From Crenobacter luteus (GTDB lineage Bacteria > Pseudomonadota > Gammaproteobacteria > Burkholderiales > Chromobacteriaceae), in the NCBI RefSeq assembly GCF_004345725.1, contig NZ_SLXG01000002.1, forward strand, positions 1-64,000: 64,000 bases of DNA. Direction: 5' to 3'. A model generated the notes under the pieces. It had not been told where the DNA came from and did no database searches. It worked only from the letters and a program-made list of their open reading frames with translations. The translations under genes and the position numbers were made by a program. Position 1 is the stretch's first letter; the number at the start of each line of letters is the position of its first letter. Positions 1 to 8,022 of the stretch are shown here, in pieces.

Positions 1-330
1 GCGGCCAGGGGCTTGAGCGGTGCCGAGCTCGAGGCGCTGGTGCCGCACCGGGTGTTCGGCGGCAACCGGCCCTCCAACACGCTGCTGCTGACGCGTCTGG
101 ACCCGCGCCACCTCGGCGCGCTGATCGCGCTGTACGAGCACAAGATTTTCGTGCAGGGCGCGGTGTGGCAGATCAACTCGTTCGACCAGTGGGGGGTGGA
201 GCTGGGCAAGCAGCTGGCCAAGACCATCCACGGCGAGCTGACCGGCCAGCTCGGCGCCGCCGAGCACGACAGCTCGACATCAAGGCTGATCGCGCTGTAC
301 CAGAAGGTCAACGGCGGGCGCGGCGGCTGA
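1..330 (+). CDS. pgi: glucose-6-phosphate isomerase, C-terminal part (cut by window edge)
   Basis: Phosphoglucose isomerase interconverts glucose-6-phosphate and fructose-6-phosphate in the cytoplasm. Only the last 109 codons are inside the window; the frame is open from base 1, so the start lies upstream. The residues [13 protein letters not shown] and YEHKIFVQG match the C-terminal region of PGI, including the PGI signature segment and the conserved catalytic lysine/histidine area (SSTSRLI near the end corresponds to the C-terminal SSTNGLI of the E. coli enzyme). It is followed after 66 bp by a yehS-like gene on the same strand. The function is secure; only the upstream part is unseen. Confidence 0.95.
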   Translation, partial: AARGLSGAELEALVPHRVFGGNRPSNTLLLTRLDPRHLGALIALYEHKIFVQGAVWQINSFDQWGVELGKQLAKTIHGELTGQLGAAEHDSSTSRLIALYQKVNGGRGG

Positions 331-335
331 GCCGC

Positions 336-341
336 TACAAT
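336..341 (+). promoter_or_regulatory. possible -10 element for the yehS-like gene
   Basis: TACAAT directly after the pgi stop, preceded by GC. It resembles the usual betaproteobacterial -10, but no -35 match was found at 16-18 bp. It lies 56 bp before the chosen start of the downstream gene. Confidence 0.3.
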
Positions 342-396
342 GGCGGCCCCGGCCGCCGCTCGTGGCGCGCCGGCGCAACGACCTGGAACGACAACG

Positions 397-858
397 ATGA
401 TGAACAACGATGTGCTGCGCAGCGTGCGCTACATGCTCGACCTGAGCGAGGTCAGGTTGGCCGAGATCGTCGCCCTGGTCGGCGGCGCGGTGAGCCGCGA
501 GGACGTCGCCGCCTTCCTGAAGAAGGACGACGAGGAGGGCTACCGCGACTGCCCCGACGCGGTGATGGCGGCGTTTCTCGACGGGCTGATCGTCTACCGG
601 CGCGGCCGCGACGAGAGCCGGCCGGCGCCGCCGCCGGAGACGGTCGTGAGCAACAACGTCATCCTGAAAAAGCTGCGCGTCGCCTTCGAGCTGAGGGAGG
701 ACGACATCCTCGCGCTGCTCGAGTCGACCGGTTTCAAGGTCGGCAAGCCGGAGCTGAGCGCGCTGTTCCGCAAGCCCGGGCACGCGAACTACCGCCGCTG
801 CGGCGACCAGTTGCTGCGCTACTTCCTGAAGGGGCTGACGCAGCGGCTGCGCGGCTGA
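397..858 (+). CDS. DUF1456 family protein, YehS-like
   Basis: A 153-residue cytoplasmic protein of unknown function. It has the two tandem DUF1456 repeats of E. coli YehS: MMNNDVLRSVRYMLDLSE at the N-terminus and NNVILKKLRVAFELREDDI in the second half, each followed by a lysine-rich DEEGY / PGHANYRRCGDQ segment. The ATG at 397 was chosen because it aligns with the YehS N-terminus; an in-frame ATG at 340 would add 19 Ala/Arg-rich residues without a family match. The gene stands alone between pgi and a bidirectional terminator. One copy of the TTGGCCGAG repeat (457-465) is read here as LAE. The family is recognised; the biochemical role is unknown. Confidence 0.85.
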   Translation: MMNNDVLRSVRYMLDLSEVRLAEIVALVGGAVSREDVAAFLKKDDEEGYRDCPDAVMAAFLDGLIVYRRGRDESRPAPPPETVVSNNVILKKLRVAFELREDDILALLESTGFKVGKPELSALFRKPGHANYRRCGDQLLRYFLKGLTQRLRG

Positions 859-890
859 ACGCATCCCGATCGGCTCCCGCCGCATCGGCA

Positions 891-922
891 CGACAAAGGC
901 CCGCGAATGCGGGCCTTTGTCG
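891..922. terminator. bidirectional hairpin terminator
   Basis: A 14-bp perfect stem, CGACAAAGGCCCGC with its complement, closed by GAAT. It lies between the convergent yehS-like gene (+) and the alkyltransferase-like gene (-). The A and T runs inside the arms (AAA/TTT) fit termination in both directions. Confidence 0.8.
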
Positions 923-931
923 TCGGCGGGC

Positions 932-1252
932 TCAGCGCTCCGGCCGCCAGCGCGCCCGCGCGATGTCGACGCGGCCGTCGGCCCGGAACGGCACGCCTTC
1001 CTCCTCGAGCAGCAGGCGCTGCCAGTCGGCGCGGCCTTCGCCGCGTTCGGGGATGGCGCCGTCGGCGGCGATTACGCGTTGCCAAGGCAGGCCGCTGCCG
1101 TCGGGCAGCAGCTTGAGCCAGCGGCCGACGTGGCGCGCGTGGCGCGGCTGGCCGGCGAGCTCGGCCAACTGGCCGTAGCTGACGACGCGGCCTTCGGGGA
1201 CGGCGGCGAGCTGGGCGGCGAGCTGGGCGGCGAAGTCGTCGGGCAGGGGCAT
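932..1252 (-). CDS. alkyltransferase-like protein (MGMT-fold DNA-binding protein without the acceptor cysteine)
   Basis: A 106-residue protein equal to the C-terminal DNA-binding domain of O6-alkylguanine-DNA alkyltransferase. The helix-turn-helix/arginine-finger part (GRVVSYGQLAELAG) and the active-site loop are present, but the loop reads LPWQRVI where a true methyltransferase has PCHRV. Tryptophan replaces the alkyl-accepting cysteine, as in E. coli YbaZ and yeast Atl1. Such proteins bind O6-alkylguanine lesions and hand them to nucleotide excision repair rather than repairing directly. It starts 7 bp after the stop of the upstream periplasmic binding protein gene and probably shares its transcript. 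Family call secure; repair role is from the family. Confidence 0.88.
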   Translation of the reverse strand: MPLPDDFAAQLAAQLAAVPEGRVVSYGQLAELAGQPRHARHVGRWLKLLPDGSGLPWQRVIAADGAIPERGEGRADWQRLLLEEEGVPFRADGRVDIARARWRPER

Positions 1253-1259
1253 GGCGGGG

Positions 1260-1925
1260 TCAGGGCCGGCGCAGCGCGTCGGTCAGCGCGGGCACGAGCG
1301 CGGCGTGGCGGCGGTTGAGGTAGTGGTAGAGCGGGACGGTCTCGAGCGCGGGTGCGACGACGACGACGCGCTGCGCGAGCCCCAGCCGGCGCAGCTTCGC
1401 CTCCCCGTCGCCGCGCTCGGCGACGACCAGGTCGACGCGGTGCGCCGCCAGCATCGCGAAGGCCTGGTCGACGCTGTCGACCGGCGAGGCGCCGTGCATG
1501 CCGGCGACGCGCTCGGCGATCAGCCGCGTGCCGCGCGCGTAGGCGAACGCGTAGGGGCGCAGCGCCTCCCAGCCCGCATCGGCCCGGAAGGTCGAGCCGC
1601 GCCGCGCGTAGATTCGCGCCTGCATGGCGGCCAGCGCTACCGGCACGCGCACCAGTTGCGGGTGCTCGCGCTCCAGCCCGGCGACGCGCATCAGCTCGCC
1701 GTCGGTCGCGCCGGCCAGCGTCGCGCGCAGCGCGCGTTCGCCGGGCAGCACGACGAACTCGACCCGGCGCCCGAGCTTCGCGTAGGCGGCGGACAGCCGC
1801 GTCTCGACGGCGAGGTCCTGCGGGCCGGGGTCGAACACGGCTATCCGCAGCGGCGTCGCGGCGGCGGGCGTCGTCCACGCCGCGACGCACAGGCTTGCAC
1901 ACAGGATGGCTCGCTGGCGCCACAT
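1260..1925 (-). CDS. periplasmic solute-binding protein-like, family 3 type
   Basis: A 221-residue protein with an N-terminal signal peptide (hydrophobic stretch to about residue 22, AAA before the mature TPLRIAVFD start). The mature part has the layout of amino-acid-binding proteins of ABC systems: PLRIAVF strand, DGELMRVAG near the hinge, an LVRVPVALAAMQARIYARRG segment and a VDLVVAE strand. No ABC permease or ATPase gene is adjacent, so it may be an orphan binding protein or sensor. The closest architectural relatives are short SBP_bac_3-like proteins of unknown ligand in betaproteobacteria. It is co-directional with the alkyltransferase-like gene. Confidence 0.65.
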   Translation of the reverse strand: MWRQRAILCASLCVAAWTTPAAATPLRIAVFDPGPQDLAVETRLSAAYAKLGRRVEFVVLPGERALRATLAGATDGELMRVAGLEREHPQLVRVPVALAAMQARIYARRGSTFRADAGWEALRPYAFAYARGTRLIAERVAGMHGASPVDSVDQAFAMLAAHRVDLVVAERGDGEAKLRRLGLAQRVVVVAPALETVPLYHYLNRRHAALVPALTDALRRP

Positions 1926-1987
1926 GACCGTCTCCGCTGATTGTCTTCAACGAAAGGTAACGGCAAGGCGCGGCGAGGGAAAGTTTT

Positions 1988-2638
1988 TTAACGGTAACGC
2001 GCGTCGGCGACGAAGGGGTTGCTCGCGCGCTCGGCGCCGATGGTGGTGTTCGGGCCGTGGCCGGGGATCACCTCGGTGTCGTCGGGCAGCTTGAACAGCT
2101 TGTCGCGGATCGCGGCGATCAGGTCCTCGTGGCGGCTCATCGGGAAGTCGGTGCGGCCGATCGAGCCGGCGAACAGCACGTCGCCGGCGACGAGCAAGCC
2201 GGCCGACTCGCTGTAGAACACCACGTGGCCCGGCGTGTGGCCCGGGCAGTGGATCACGCGCAGCGTCTCGTCGCCGACGGCGACGGTATCGCCGTCCTCG
2301 AGCCAGCGGTCCGGCGTCAGCGCCGGGCTTGGCGGGAAGCCGAACATGCTGCCCTGCTGCGGCAGCTGGTCGAGCCAGAACGATTCGGCCTTCTGCGGGC
2401 CCTCGATCGGTACGCCGAGTTGGGTGGCCAGCGCCGCCGCGCCGCCGGCGTGGTCGATGTGGCCGTGGGTCAGGAGCAGTTTCTCGACCGTGACGCCCAG
2501 GCGCGCGACGGCCGCCTCGATGCGGGCGAGATCGCCGCCGGCGTCGACGACCGCGGCGCGGCGGGTGACGTCGCACCACAGGATGGAACAGTTCTGCTGG
2601 AAGGGGGTGACCGGGACGATCTGATAGCGGAGGGCCAT
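1988..2638 (-). CDS. metallo-beta-lactamase-fold hydrolase, glyoxalase II-like (YcbL type)
   Basis: A 216-residue cytoplasmic hydrolase with the complete metal-binding set: THGHIDHAGG (HxHxDH), HCPGHTPGH, GDVLF and PGHGP. This is the short glyoxalase II-like group (E. coli YcbL/GloC), which hydrolyses S-lactoylglutathione or related thioesters. The ATG at 2638 gives MALRYQIVPVTPFQQNC, matching the conserved family start (QxNC). The frame stays open far upstream across the aminotransferase gene, which is a high-GC artefact. It is divergent from the aminotransferase gene, separated by 141 bp. Confidence 0.88.
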   Translation of the reverse strand: MALRYQIVPVTPFQQNCSILWCDVTRRAAVVDAGGDLARIEAAVARLGVTVEKLLLTHGHIDHAGGAAALATQLGVPIEGPQKAESFWLDQLPQQGSMFGFPPSPALTPDRWLEDGDTVAVGDETLRVIHCPGHTPGHVVFYSESAGLLVAGDVLFAGSIGRTDFPMSRHEDLIAAIRDKLFKLPDDTEVIPGHGPNTTIGAERASNPFVADARYR

Positions 2639-2779
2639 GGCGGTACGGAAAAGCGCGGAATCGGGATGCGCGCATTGTGGCACGCGCGCCGCGGCGCGGC
2701 CAGCGCGCGGCGGTTTCGCTGACCGCGCCGCCCGTGTCAACATAGGGGGTCGCATTTCCCCCAAGAACGGTTCCCCATC

Positions 2780-3979
2780 ATGATGTTCTCGCACGTCGAC
2801 GCCTACCCGGGCGACCCCATCCTGTCCCTCGTCGAAACCTATATGAAGGACGGCAACCCGAACAAGGTCAACCTCGGCATCGGTCTCTACTACGACGAGG
2901 AAGGCCGCATCCCGCTGCTGCCGTCGGTGCAGAAGGCCGAGGCCGCGCGCGCCAAGCTGGCCGCGCCGCGCTCCTACCTGCCGATGGAAGGCGCCGCCAA
3001 CTACCGCCAGGCGGTACAGGAACTGGTGTTCGGCGCCGATCACGAGGCGGTCAAGGCCGGCCGCATCGCCACCATCCAGACCATCGGCGGCTCGGGCGCG
3101 CTCAAGGTCGGCGCCGACTTTCTCAAGCGCTACTTCCCGGATAGCGAGGTGTGGGTCAGCGATCCGACCTGGGACAACCACCGCGCGATGTTCGAGGGCG
3201 CCGGCTTCACCGTCCACGACTATCCCTACTACGACGCGGCGACCGGCGGCGTGCGCTTCGCCGACATGCTGGCCGCGCTGAAAGCGCTGCCGGAGCAGAG
3301 CATCGTGCTCTTGCACCCGTGCTGCCATAACCCGACCGGCGTCGACCTGACCCCGGCGCAGTGGGCCGAGGTGATCCCGGTGGTCAAGGCGCGCCGCCTG
3401 ATCCCGTATCTGGACATCGCCTACCAGGGCTTCGGCGACGGCATCGAGGAAGACGCGCACGCGATCCGCGCGATGGCCGACGCCGGCGTCGCCTGCTTCG
3501 TCAGCAATTCCTTCTCGAAGAACCTGTCGTACTACGGCGAACGCTGCGGCGGCCTGTCGGTGGTGTGCGGCGACCAGGAAGAGGCCGGGCGCGTGCTCGG
3601 CCAACTGAAGGCCACCGTGCGCCGCATCTACTCGAGCCCGCCGACCTTCGGCGGCCAGGTCGCGGCGACCGTGATGCTCGATCCGGCGCTGCGCGCCGAG
3701 TGGGAAGGCGAGGTGACGGCAATGCGCGAGCGCATCAAGGCGATGCGCCAAAAGCTCTACGACGTGCTGAGCGCCAAGGTGCCGGGCCGCGACTTCTCCT
3801 ACTTCCTGAGCCAGCGCGGCATGTTCAGCTACACCGGCCTTTCGCCCGAGCAGGTCGATACGCTGCGCGAGGAATACGCGATCTACCTCGTGCGCTCGGG
3901 CCGCATGTGCGTCGCCGGCCTGAACAATCGCAACGTCGACTACGTCGCCGCGGCGATGGCGGACGTGCTGGCGCGCTAA
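2780..3979 (+). CDS. tyrB: aromatic/aspartate aminotransferase, PLP-dependent
   Basis: A 399-residue fold-type I aminotransferase of the AspC/TyrB family, transferring amino groups between aspartate, glutamate or aromatic amino acids and 2-oxo acids. Visible marks: [12 protein letters not shown] at the N-terminus, [23 protein letters not shown], and the PLP lysine K247 in [17 protein letters not shown]. Arg388-equivalent lies in the C-terminal [12 protein letters not shown]. Two ATGs (2780, 2783) are possible; the first is used. It is a monocistronic gene closed by the TTGGCCGAG-pair hairpin at 4026. tyrB and aspC cannot be told apart by eye, so substrate preference is open. Confidence 0.88.
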   Translation: MMFSHVDAYPGDPILSLVETYMKDGNPNKVNLGIGLYYDEEGRIPLLPSVQKAEAARAKLAAPRSYLPMEGAANYRQAVQELVFGADHEAVKAGRIATIQTIGGSGALKVGADFLKRYFPDSEVWVSDPTWDNHRAMFEGAGFTVHDYPYYDAATGGVRFADMLAALKALPEQSIVLLHPCCHNPTGVDLTPAQWAEVIPVVKARRLIPYLDIAYQGFGDGIEEDAHAIRAMADAGVACFVSNSFSKNLSYYGERCGGLSVVCGDQEEAGRVLGQLKATVRRIYSSPPTFGGQVAATVMLDPALRAEWEGEVTAMRERIKAMRQKLYDVLSAKVPGRDFSYFLSQRGMFSYTGLSPEQVDTLREEYAIYLVRSGRMCVAGLNNRNVDYVAAAMADVLAR

Positions 3980-4025
3980 GGCGCCGAGCGCGCGACGGCC
4001 CGTTCGTCGTTTGGCTTGCAAACAC

Positions 4026-4057
4026 AAGGCTCGGCCAACGTTGGCCGAGCCTTTTTT
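4026..4057 (+). terminator. intrinsic terminator built from an inverted pair of the TTGGCCGAG repeat
   Basis: AAGGCTCGGCCAAC directly abuts its complement GTTGGCCGAGCCTT, followed by a T run. The repeat copies sit at 4030-4038 and 4041-4049. It ends the aminotransferase transcript; the GNAT gene converges from the other side. Confidence 0.88.
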
Positions 4058-4143
4058 GCGTCGCGCCGCGCCGCAGCCGGGGGTGGGTCGCGGGCTGTCG
4101 TCGCCGCGTCATGTCGGTGGCGTATCCTGCGCGAACGGCGCGG

Positions 4144-4857
4144 CTAGCCGCGCGAAGCGGCGATCATCGCCCCGAGCGACTGGCGTTGCCGGCCGGCCTC
4201 GTCGAAGTTGGCCGGGTCCAGCCAGGCCTGGTAGGCGTGGCGCAGCGCCGGCCATTCGCCGTCGAGCATCGCGAACCACGCGGTATCGCGGTTGCGTCCC
4301 TTGTCGACGCGGTGCTGGCGGAACACGCCCTCGAAGGTGAAGCCGAAGCGTTCGGCGGCGCGGCGCGACGCGGCGTTCAGCGCGTCGCACTTCCATTCGA
4401 CGCGGCGGTAGCCGAGCGCGAACGCCTCCTTCAGCAGCAGGTAGACCGCCTCGGTCGCCGGCGTGCTCTTCTGCAGCCGCGGCGAGAACGCGAGGTGGCC
4501 GATCTCGATCGAGCCGGCGTCGGGGTCGACGCGCAGGTAGGCGGCCAGGCCGAGCGCCTCGTGGCTCCGGCTGTCGACGACGGCGAAGAACAGCGGGTCG
4601 TCGTTGCCGACGTAGGCGGTCAGCCAGTCGCGGTAGTCGGCGTAGTGCGCGAACGGGCCGTAGGGCAGGTAGGTCCACATCGCGCCGTCGCGGTCGAGCG
4701 TGTTCGCGGCGAACAGGCTTTCGGCGTGGCGCGCGATCTCGACCGGCTCGAGCCGCACGGTGCGGCCTTCGAGCGGCGCGCGCGACGGGCGCGGCGGTGG
4801 GGTCCAGTCGGGCATCGGCGCGCCCAGAGGTTGGCCGAGGGCATTCAGGTGTTCCAT
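4144..4857 (-). CDS. GNAT family N-acetyltransferase, RimJ/RimL type
   Basis: A 237-residue protein with one GNAT fold. The N-terminal GRTVRLEPVEIARHAESLFAA, the central AGSIEIGHLAFSPRLQKSTPATEAVYLLL (acetyl-CoA-binding strand and loop) and the C-terminal LNAASRRAAERFGFTFEGVFRQHRVDKGRNRDTAWF (split in the text of the family as NxxSxxxxEKxGF) are typical of the RimJ/RimL group that acetylates protein N-termini or small amines. The target is unknown. One repeat copy (4831-4839) falls at the N-terminus and is read antisense as LGQP. The gene is single and convergent with the aminotransferase gene. Confidence 0.82.
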   Translation of the reverse strand: MEHLNALGQPLGAPMPDWTPPPRPSRAPLEGRTVRLEPVEIARHAESLFAANTLDRDGAMWTYLPYGPFAHYADYRDWLTAYVGNDDPLFFAVVDSRSHEALGLAAYLRVDPDAGSIEIGHLAFSPRLQKSTPATEAVYLLLKEAFALGYRRVEWKCDALNAASRRAAERFGFTFEGVFRQHRVDKGRNRDTAWFAMLDGEWPALRHAYQAWLDPANFDEAGRQRQSLGAMIAASRG

Positions 4858-4972
4858 GGTCGTGTCGTCGCCTCGTGTGAAGATGGCGGTGCGCCAACTG
4901 ATAGAAGCATAAACGTTTCGGGGCCGGATTCGCTGCCCGTTTTCGGCCTGTTGTCATCGGGTCGTTGCTACG

Positions 4973-5002
4973 TTGACGCCTTTGACATGAGCTCGTTATG
5001 CT
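4973..5002 (+). promoter_or_regulatory. candidate sigma70 promoter of siaABCD
   Basis: TTGACG (4973-4978) and TATGCT (4997-5002) are separated by 18 bp in a locally AT-richer stretch. The ATG at 4998 lies inside this -10, which argues against using it as the siaA start. Confidence 0.5.
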
Positions 5003-5075
5003 GCCCGACGGGGCCCTTTTGGCTTTCGACAGCATTCGGCATGGTTTAACGAAAACGGCGGCGCATTCCGGCGCG

Positions 5076-7070
5076 ATGGGGGTGGCGGTGAGTCTCAGGT
5101 TCAGGGCAATGCTCGTGCTCGCCGCGCTGTGCGCGCTGCTGCTCGCCGTCGCCGTGTGGCTGGGCGGCGCCGCCGTCGACACCATCCGCCGCAACGACGC
5201 CGCCGCGCTGGCGCGCGAGCACGCGCTGTTCCAGCGCCAGAAGCTGCTGACGCTGATCGAGCGCGAGCTGGCGCTGGCTCAGCGCTTCGCGCAGCTGCAA
5301 ACGACGCGCGCCTGGCTGGCCGCCGAGGCCGATCCCGTCGCGCGCGCGCGCTTCGCCGCCGAGGCCGAGGGCTTCCGCCGCGCCTTCGCCGACCGCGCCT
5401 ACTTCGTCGCCGTCGACGCCAGCGGCCACTACTATTTTGCCGACGACCGGACGTCGGCCGCACAGCCGCGCTACACGCTGTCGCGCGGCAAGCGCGACGA
5501 CGGCTGGTACTACGCGACGCTCGCCACCGTGCGCGACGCCGCGCTGAACGTGAACCGCGACGCGACGCTCGGCCAGACCAAGGTGTGGTTCAACGTCGTC
5601 GTGCGCGACGACGCCGGCCGGCCGCTCGGCCTGGTCGGCTCCGGCCTCGACCTGACGCGCTTTCTGAACGAGTTCGTGTCCGCCGGCCGCGTCGGTGTCG
5701 GCAACCTGATCGTCGACGGCCGGCGCGCGATCCAGGCCCACCCCGACCCGAAACAGATCGAGTACGCGAGCTTCGCCAAGAGCCGGTCCGACAAGACGCT
5801 CGACCGCCTGTTGGCCGAGCCGGCCGAGCGCGCGGCGCTGGCGGCGGCGATGGCGCGGCTGAAGGCCGGCGCGCCGGTGGCGACGCTGCCGTTGACGCTG
5901 TCCGGCGCGCCGCGCGAGGTCGGCGTCGCCTACCTGCCGTCGCTCGACTGGTACGTGTTGAGCGCGGTCGACCCGGTCGCCGCGCGCGTGCTCGACGAGG
6001 CCTTCTTCGGCCGGCTGGCGATGGTCGGGCTGGCGGTGCTCGCGCTGTTCGCGCTGGCCGCCTCGTTCGGCCTCGACCGGCTGGTGCTCCGGCCGCTGGG
6101 CCGGCTGAGCCGCTCGGTCGAGAAAATGGCGGCCGGTGACTATCAAATCGAACTGGCGTCGGCGCGCCGCGACGAGCTGGGCGCGCTGACGCGCGCCTTC
6201 GCGGCGATGGCGGCCGAGGTGCGCCGCCATACCGGCGCGCTGGAGACGCGCGTCGCCGAGCGCACGCGTGAGCTGGCCGAGACGAACGCGCGGCTGGCCG
6301 GCGCGCAGCGCTCGATCGAGGAGAGTCTGCGCTACGCGGCGATGATCCAGTCGGCGATGCTGCCGACCGCGCCGTTGGCCGAGGCCTTCGGCGACGCGCA
6401 CTACCTGATGTGGCTGCCGCGCGACACCGTCGGCGGCGACGCCTGCCTGTACCGCGCGGACGAGACGGGCCGGCTGATCGGCCTGATCGACTGCGCCGGC
6501 CACGGCGTGCCCGGCGCCTTCATGACGCTGGTCGCGCGCGCCGCCTTCGACCTCGCGGTCGCCGAGCTCGGCCTGGCCGACCCGGCGGCGCTGCTGGCCC
6601 GCATCGACGCGATCCTGCGCGCCGAGTTCGCGCGCGCGCCGTCCCGCCTGGCGACCAGCGTCGACGCCGCCTTCTGCTACCTGCCGGCCGACGGCTCGCC
6701 GATGCTGTTCGCCGGCGCCCACCTGTCGCTGTTCGTCGCCGCCGGCGGCCGCTGCGTCGAATACCCGGGCAGTCCGCACGGCCTGGCCGAGCGGCGGACC
6801 GACGCGCACCGCAACCTGGCGGTCGAGCTCGCGCCGGACGCCGTCTGCACGCTGGCGACCGACGGCTTCTTCGACCAGGCCGGCGGCGACAAGGGCTTCG
6901 GCTTCGGCCGTCAGCGCTTCATCGCGCTGTTGGCCGAGCTCGCGCCGCGGCCGTTGGCCGAGCAGCGCGTCGCGCTGCTGGCCGCCCTCGACGCGCACCG
7001 CGGCGACGCGCCGCTGCGCGACGACATCACCGTGCTCGGTTTCCGGCACGCCCTCCCTCCGACACACTGA
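5076..7070 (+). CDS. siaA: SiaA: membrane sensor with periplasmic cache-like domain, HAMP and SpoIIE/PP2C phosphatase
   Basis: A 664-residue inner-membrane protein phosphatase. Order: TM1 (about 12-32), periplasmic dCache-like sensor (about 40-305), TM2 (about 311-335), HAMP (to about 390), short coiled coil, and a C-terminal SpoIIE domain with metal-binding aspartates in VGGDAC, LIDCAGHGVPGAFM, LATDGFFDQ and LRDDITVLGF. In Pseudomonas aeruginosa, SiaA dephosphorylates SiaC and so activates the diguanylate cyclase SiaD. All four genes follow here in the same order, which fixes the assignment. Start: ATG 5076 or the in-frame GTG at 5088, which has GGGGG five bases upstream; both give a short positively charged lead before TM1. 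Four repeat copies lie in the gene. Confidence 0.9.
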   Translation: MGVAVSLRFRAMLVLAALCALLLAVAVWLGGAAVDTIRRNDAAALAREHALFQRQKLLTLIERELALAQRFAQLQTTRAWLAAEADPVARARFAAEAEGFRRAFADRAYFVAVDASGHYYFADDRTSAAQPRYTLSRGKRDDGWYYATLATVRDAALNVNRDATLGQTKVWFNVVVRDDAGRPLGLVGSGLDLTRFLNEFVSAGRVGVGNLIVDGRRAIQAHPDPKQIEYASFAKSRSDKTLDRLLAEPAERAALAAAMARLKAGAPVATLPLTLSGAPREVGVAYLPSLDWYVLSAVDPVAARVLDEAFFGRLAMVGLAVLALFALAASFGLDRLVLRPLGRLSRSVEKMAAGDYQIELASARRDELGALTRAFAAMAAEVRRHTGALETRVAERTRELAETNARLAGAQRSIEESLRYAAMIQSAMLPTAPLAEAFGDAHYLMWLPRDTVGGDACLYRADETGRLIGLIDCAGHGVPGAFMTLVARAAFDLAVAELGLADPAALLARIDAILRAEFARAPSRLATSVDAAFCYLPADGSPMLFAGAHLSLFVAAGGRCVEYPGSPHGLAERRTDAHRNLAVELAPDAVCTLATDGFFDQAGGDKGFGFGRQRFIALLAELAPRPLAEQRVALLAALDAHRGDAPLRDDITVLGFRHALPPTH

Positions 7071-7079
7071 GGAGACTTC

Positions 7080-7622
7080 ATGACAGAAGAAGCGGATGTG
7101 CTGTTCCTGCGCGATGCCTTCACCCGTCAGGGCATCATGCTGTGCTTCAACGGGCCGTTCTCGGCCGAGCTGATCGAGGAGATCGGCAAGGCGCTGCGCC
7201 ACTATCTGGAAGGGATGAAGGAGTCGCCGTCGTCGGTCACCGACGTGTTCGCCGCCTATATCGAGCTGACGCAGAACATTCGTCACTACGTGCGCGAACA
7301 GGGCTTCGAAGGGGCAAACGCCGAGGGGACGGTGGTGGTGTCGCACCGCGACGGCCGTTACATCGTCAGCGCCGGCAACGCGGTACGTCAGGCCGACGGC
7401 GACGCGTTGATGGCGCGCGTCGACGCGCTGTCCGGCCTCGACAAGGCCGCGCTGAAGGCCGCCTACAAGACGCAGCTGCGCGCGCCGCGCGAGCCGGGCG
7501 CCAAGACCGGCGCCGGCCTCGGCCTGATCGACCTCGCGCGCAAGGCCAGCGCGCCGCTGACCGCCACCCTCAAGCCCCTGCCCGACGGACTGGCCTTCTT
7601 CAGTCTGCGGGTCGTGATCTGA
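7080..7622 (+). CDS. siaB: SiaB family protein kinase
   Basis: A 180-residue cytoplasmic protein of the SiaB family (DUF6272), a divergent GHKL-like kinase that phosphorylates SiaC on a threonine in Pseudomonas. The segments YIELTQNIRHYVREQGFEG (N-box-like Asn in QNIRHY) and GAGLGLIDLARKAS (G-box-like) support the fold. The Shine-Dalgarno GAGGAG overlaps the siaA stop, so translation is likely coupled. It sits between siaA and siaC as in the known operon and is the antagonist of SiaA in the partner switch. Confidence 0.88.
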   Translation: MTEEADVLFLRDAFTRQGIMLCFNGPFSAELIEEIGKALRHYLEGMKESPSSVTDVFAAYIELTQNIRHYVREQGFEGANAEGTVVVSHRDGRYIVSAGNAVRQADGDALMARVDALSGLDKAALKAAYKTQLRAPREPGAKTGAGLGLIDLARKASAPLTATLKPLPDGLAFFSLRVVI

Positions 7623-7633
7623 ACGAGACTGAC

Positions 7634-8011
7634 ATGCTGACGCTTGCGATTCCCGCCACCGCTTCCACGCCCGCGATCGCGGCCGACTGGGCCGCCGGTC
7701 TGCTGACCATGAGCGGCGACTCCTACCCGGAAAATTCCTTCGAGCTGTTCCAGCCGGTGATCGACTGGGTCGACGCCTACCTCGGCGACAGCGACCGTCC
7801 GCTGACGCTGTCGCTGTCGCTGCTCTACCTCAATACCAGCAGCATCCGCGCGATGATGGACATCCTCGACCTGCTGCAGGGCGCGCACGACGCCGGCCGT
7901 CGCGTGCGCGTCGAGTGGCTGTACGACCCGGACAACGAGCGCGTCGCCGAGCTGGCCGCCGAGTTCCGCGAGGACTACAGCTTCCCCTTCGACATCCTGG
8001 CGCGCGCCTGA
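7634..8011 (+). CDS. siaC: SiaC: phosphorylatable partner-switch protein (DUF1987)
   Basis: A 125-residue cytoplasmic regulator. In Pseudomonas aeruginosa the unphosphorylated form binds and activates SiaD, and phosphorylation at Thr68 blocks this. Here residue 68 is also threonine, in SLLYLNTSSIRAMMDILDLL, and the preceding FELFQPVIDWV segment matches the family. The conserved switch residue at the same number indicates that the control logic is intact. It lies 11 bp after siaB and 11 bp before siaD, with a weak ribosome-binding site (GAGA). Confidence 0.9.
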   Translation: MLTLAIPATASTPAIAADWAAGLLTMSGDSYPENSFELFQPVIDWVDAYLGDSDRPLTLSLSLLYLNTSSIRAMMDILDLLQGAHDAGRRVRVEWLYDPDNERVAELAAEFREDYSFPFDILARA

Positions 8012-8022
8012 GGGAGGCGACC

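Noticed and set aside
1988-4027. Very long minus-strand open frame across the aminotransferase gene
   Set aside because: Only the part from 2638 down matches the metallo-hydrolase family; the rest is the antisense of a well-conserved gene and reflects lack of stop codons at high GC.
4998-5075. ATG at 4998 as siaA start
   Set aside because: It lies inside the candidate -10 element and would add a polar leader in front of the first membrane helix.
5046-7346. 766-codon minus-strand open frame opposite siaA
   Set aside because: Low-complexity Arg/Ala/Gln/Val composition without domains, fully antisense to a gene with intact family motifs.
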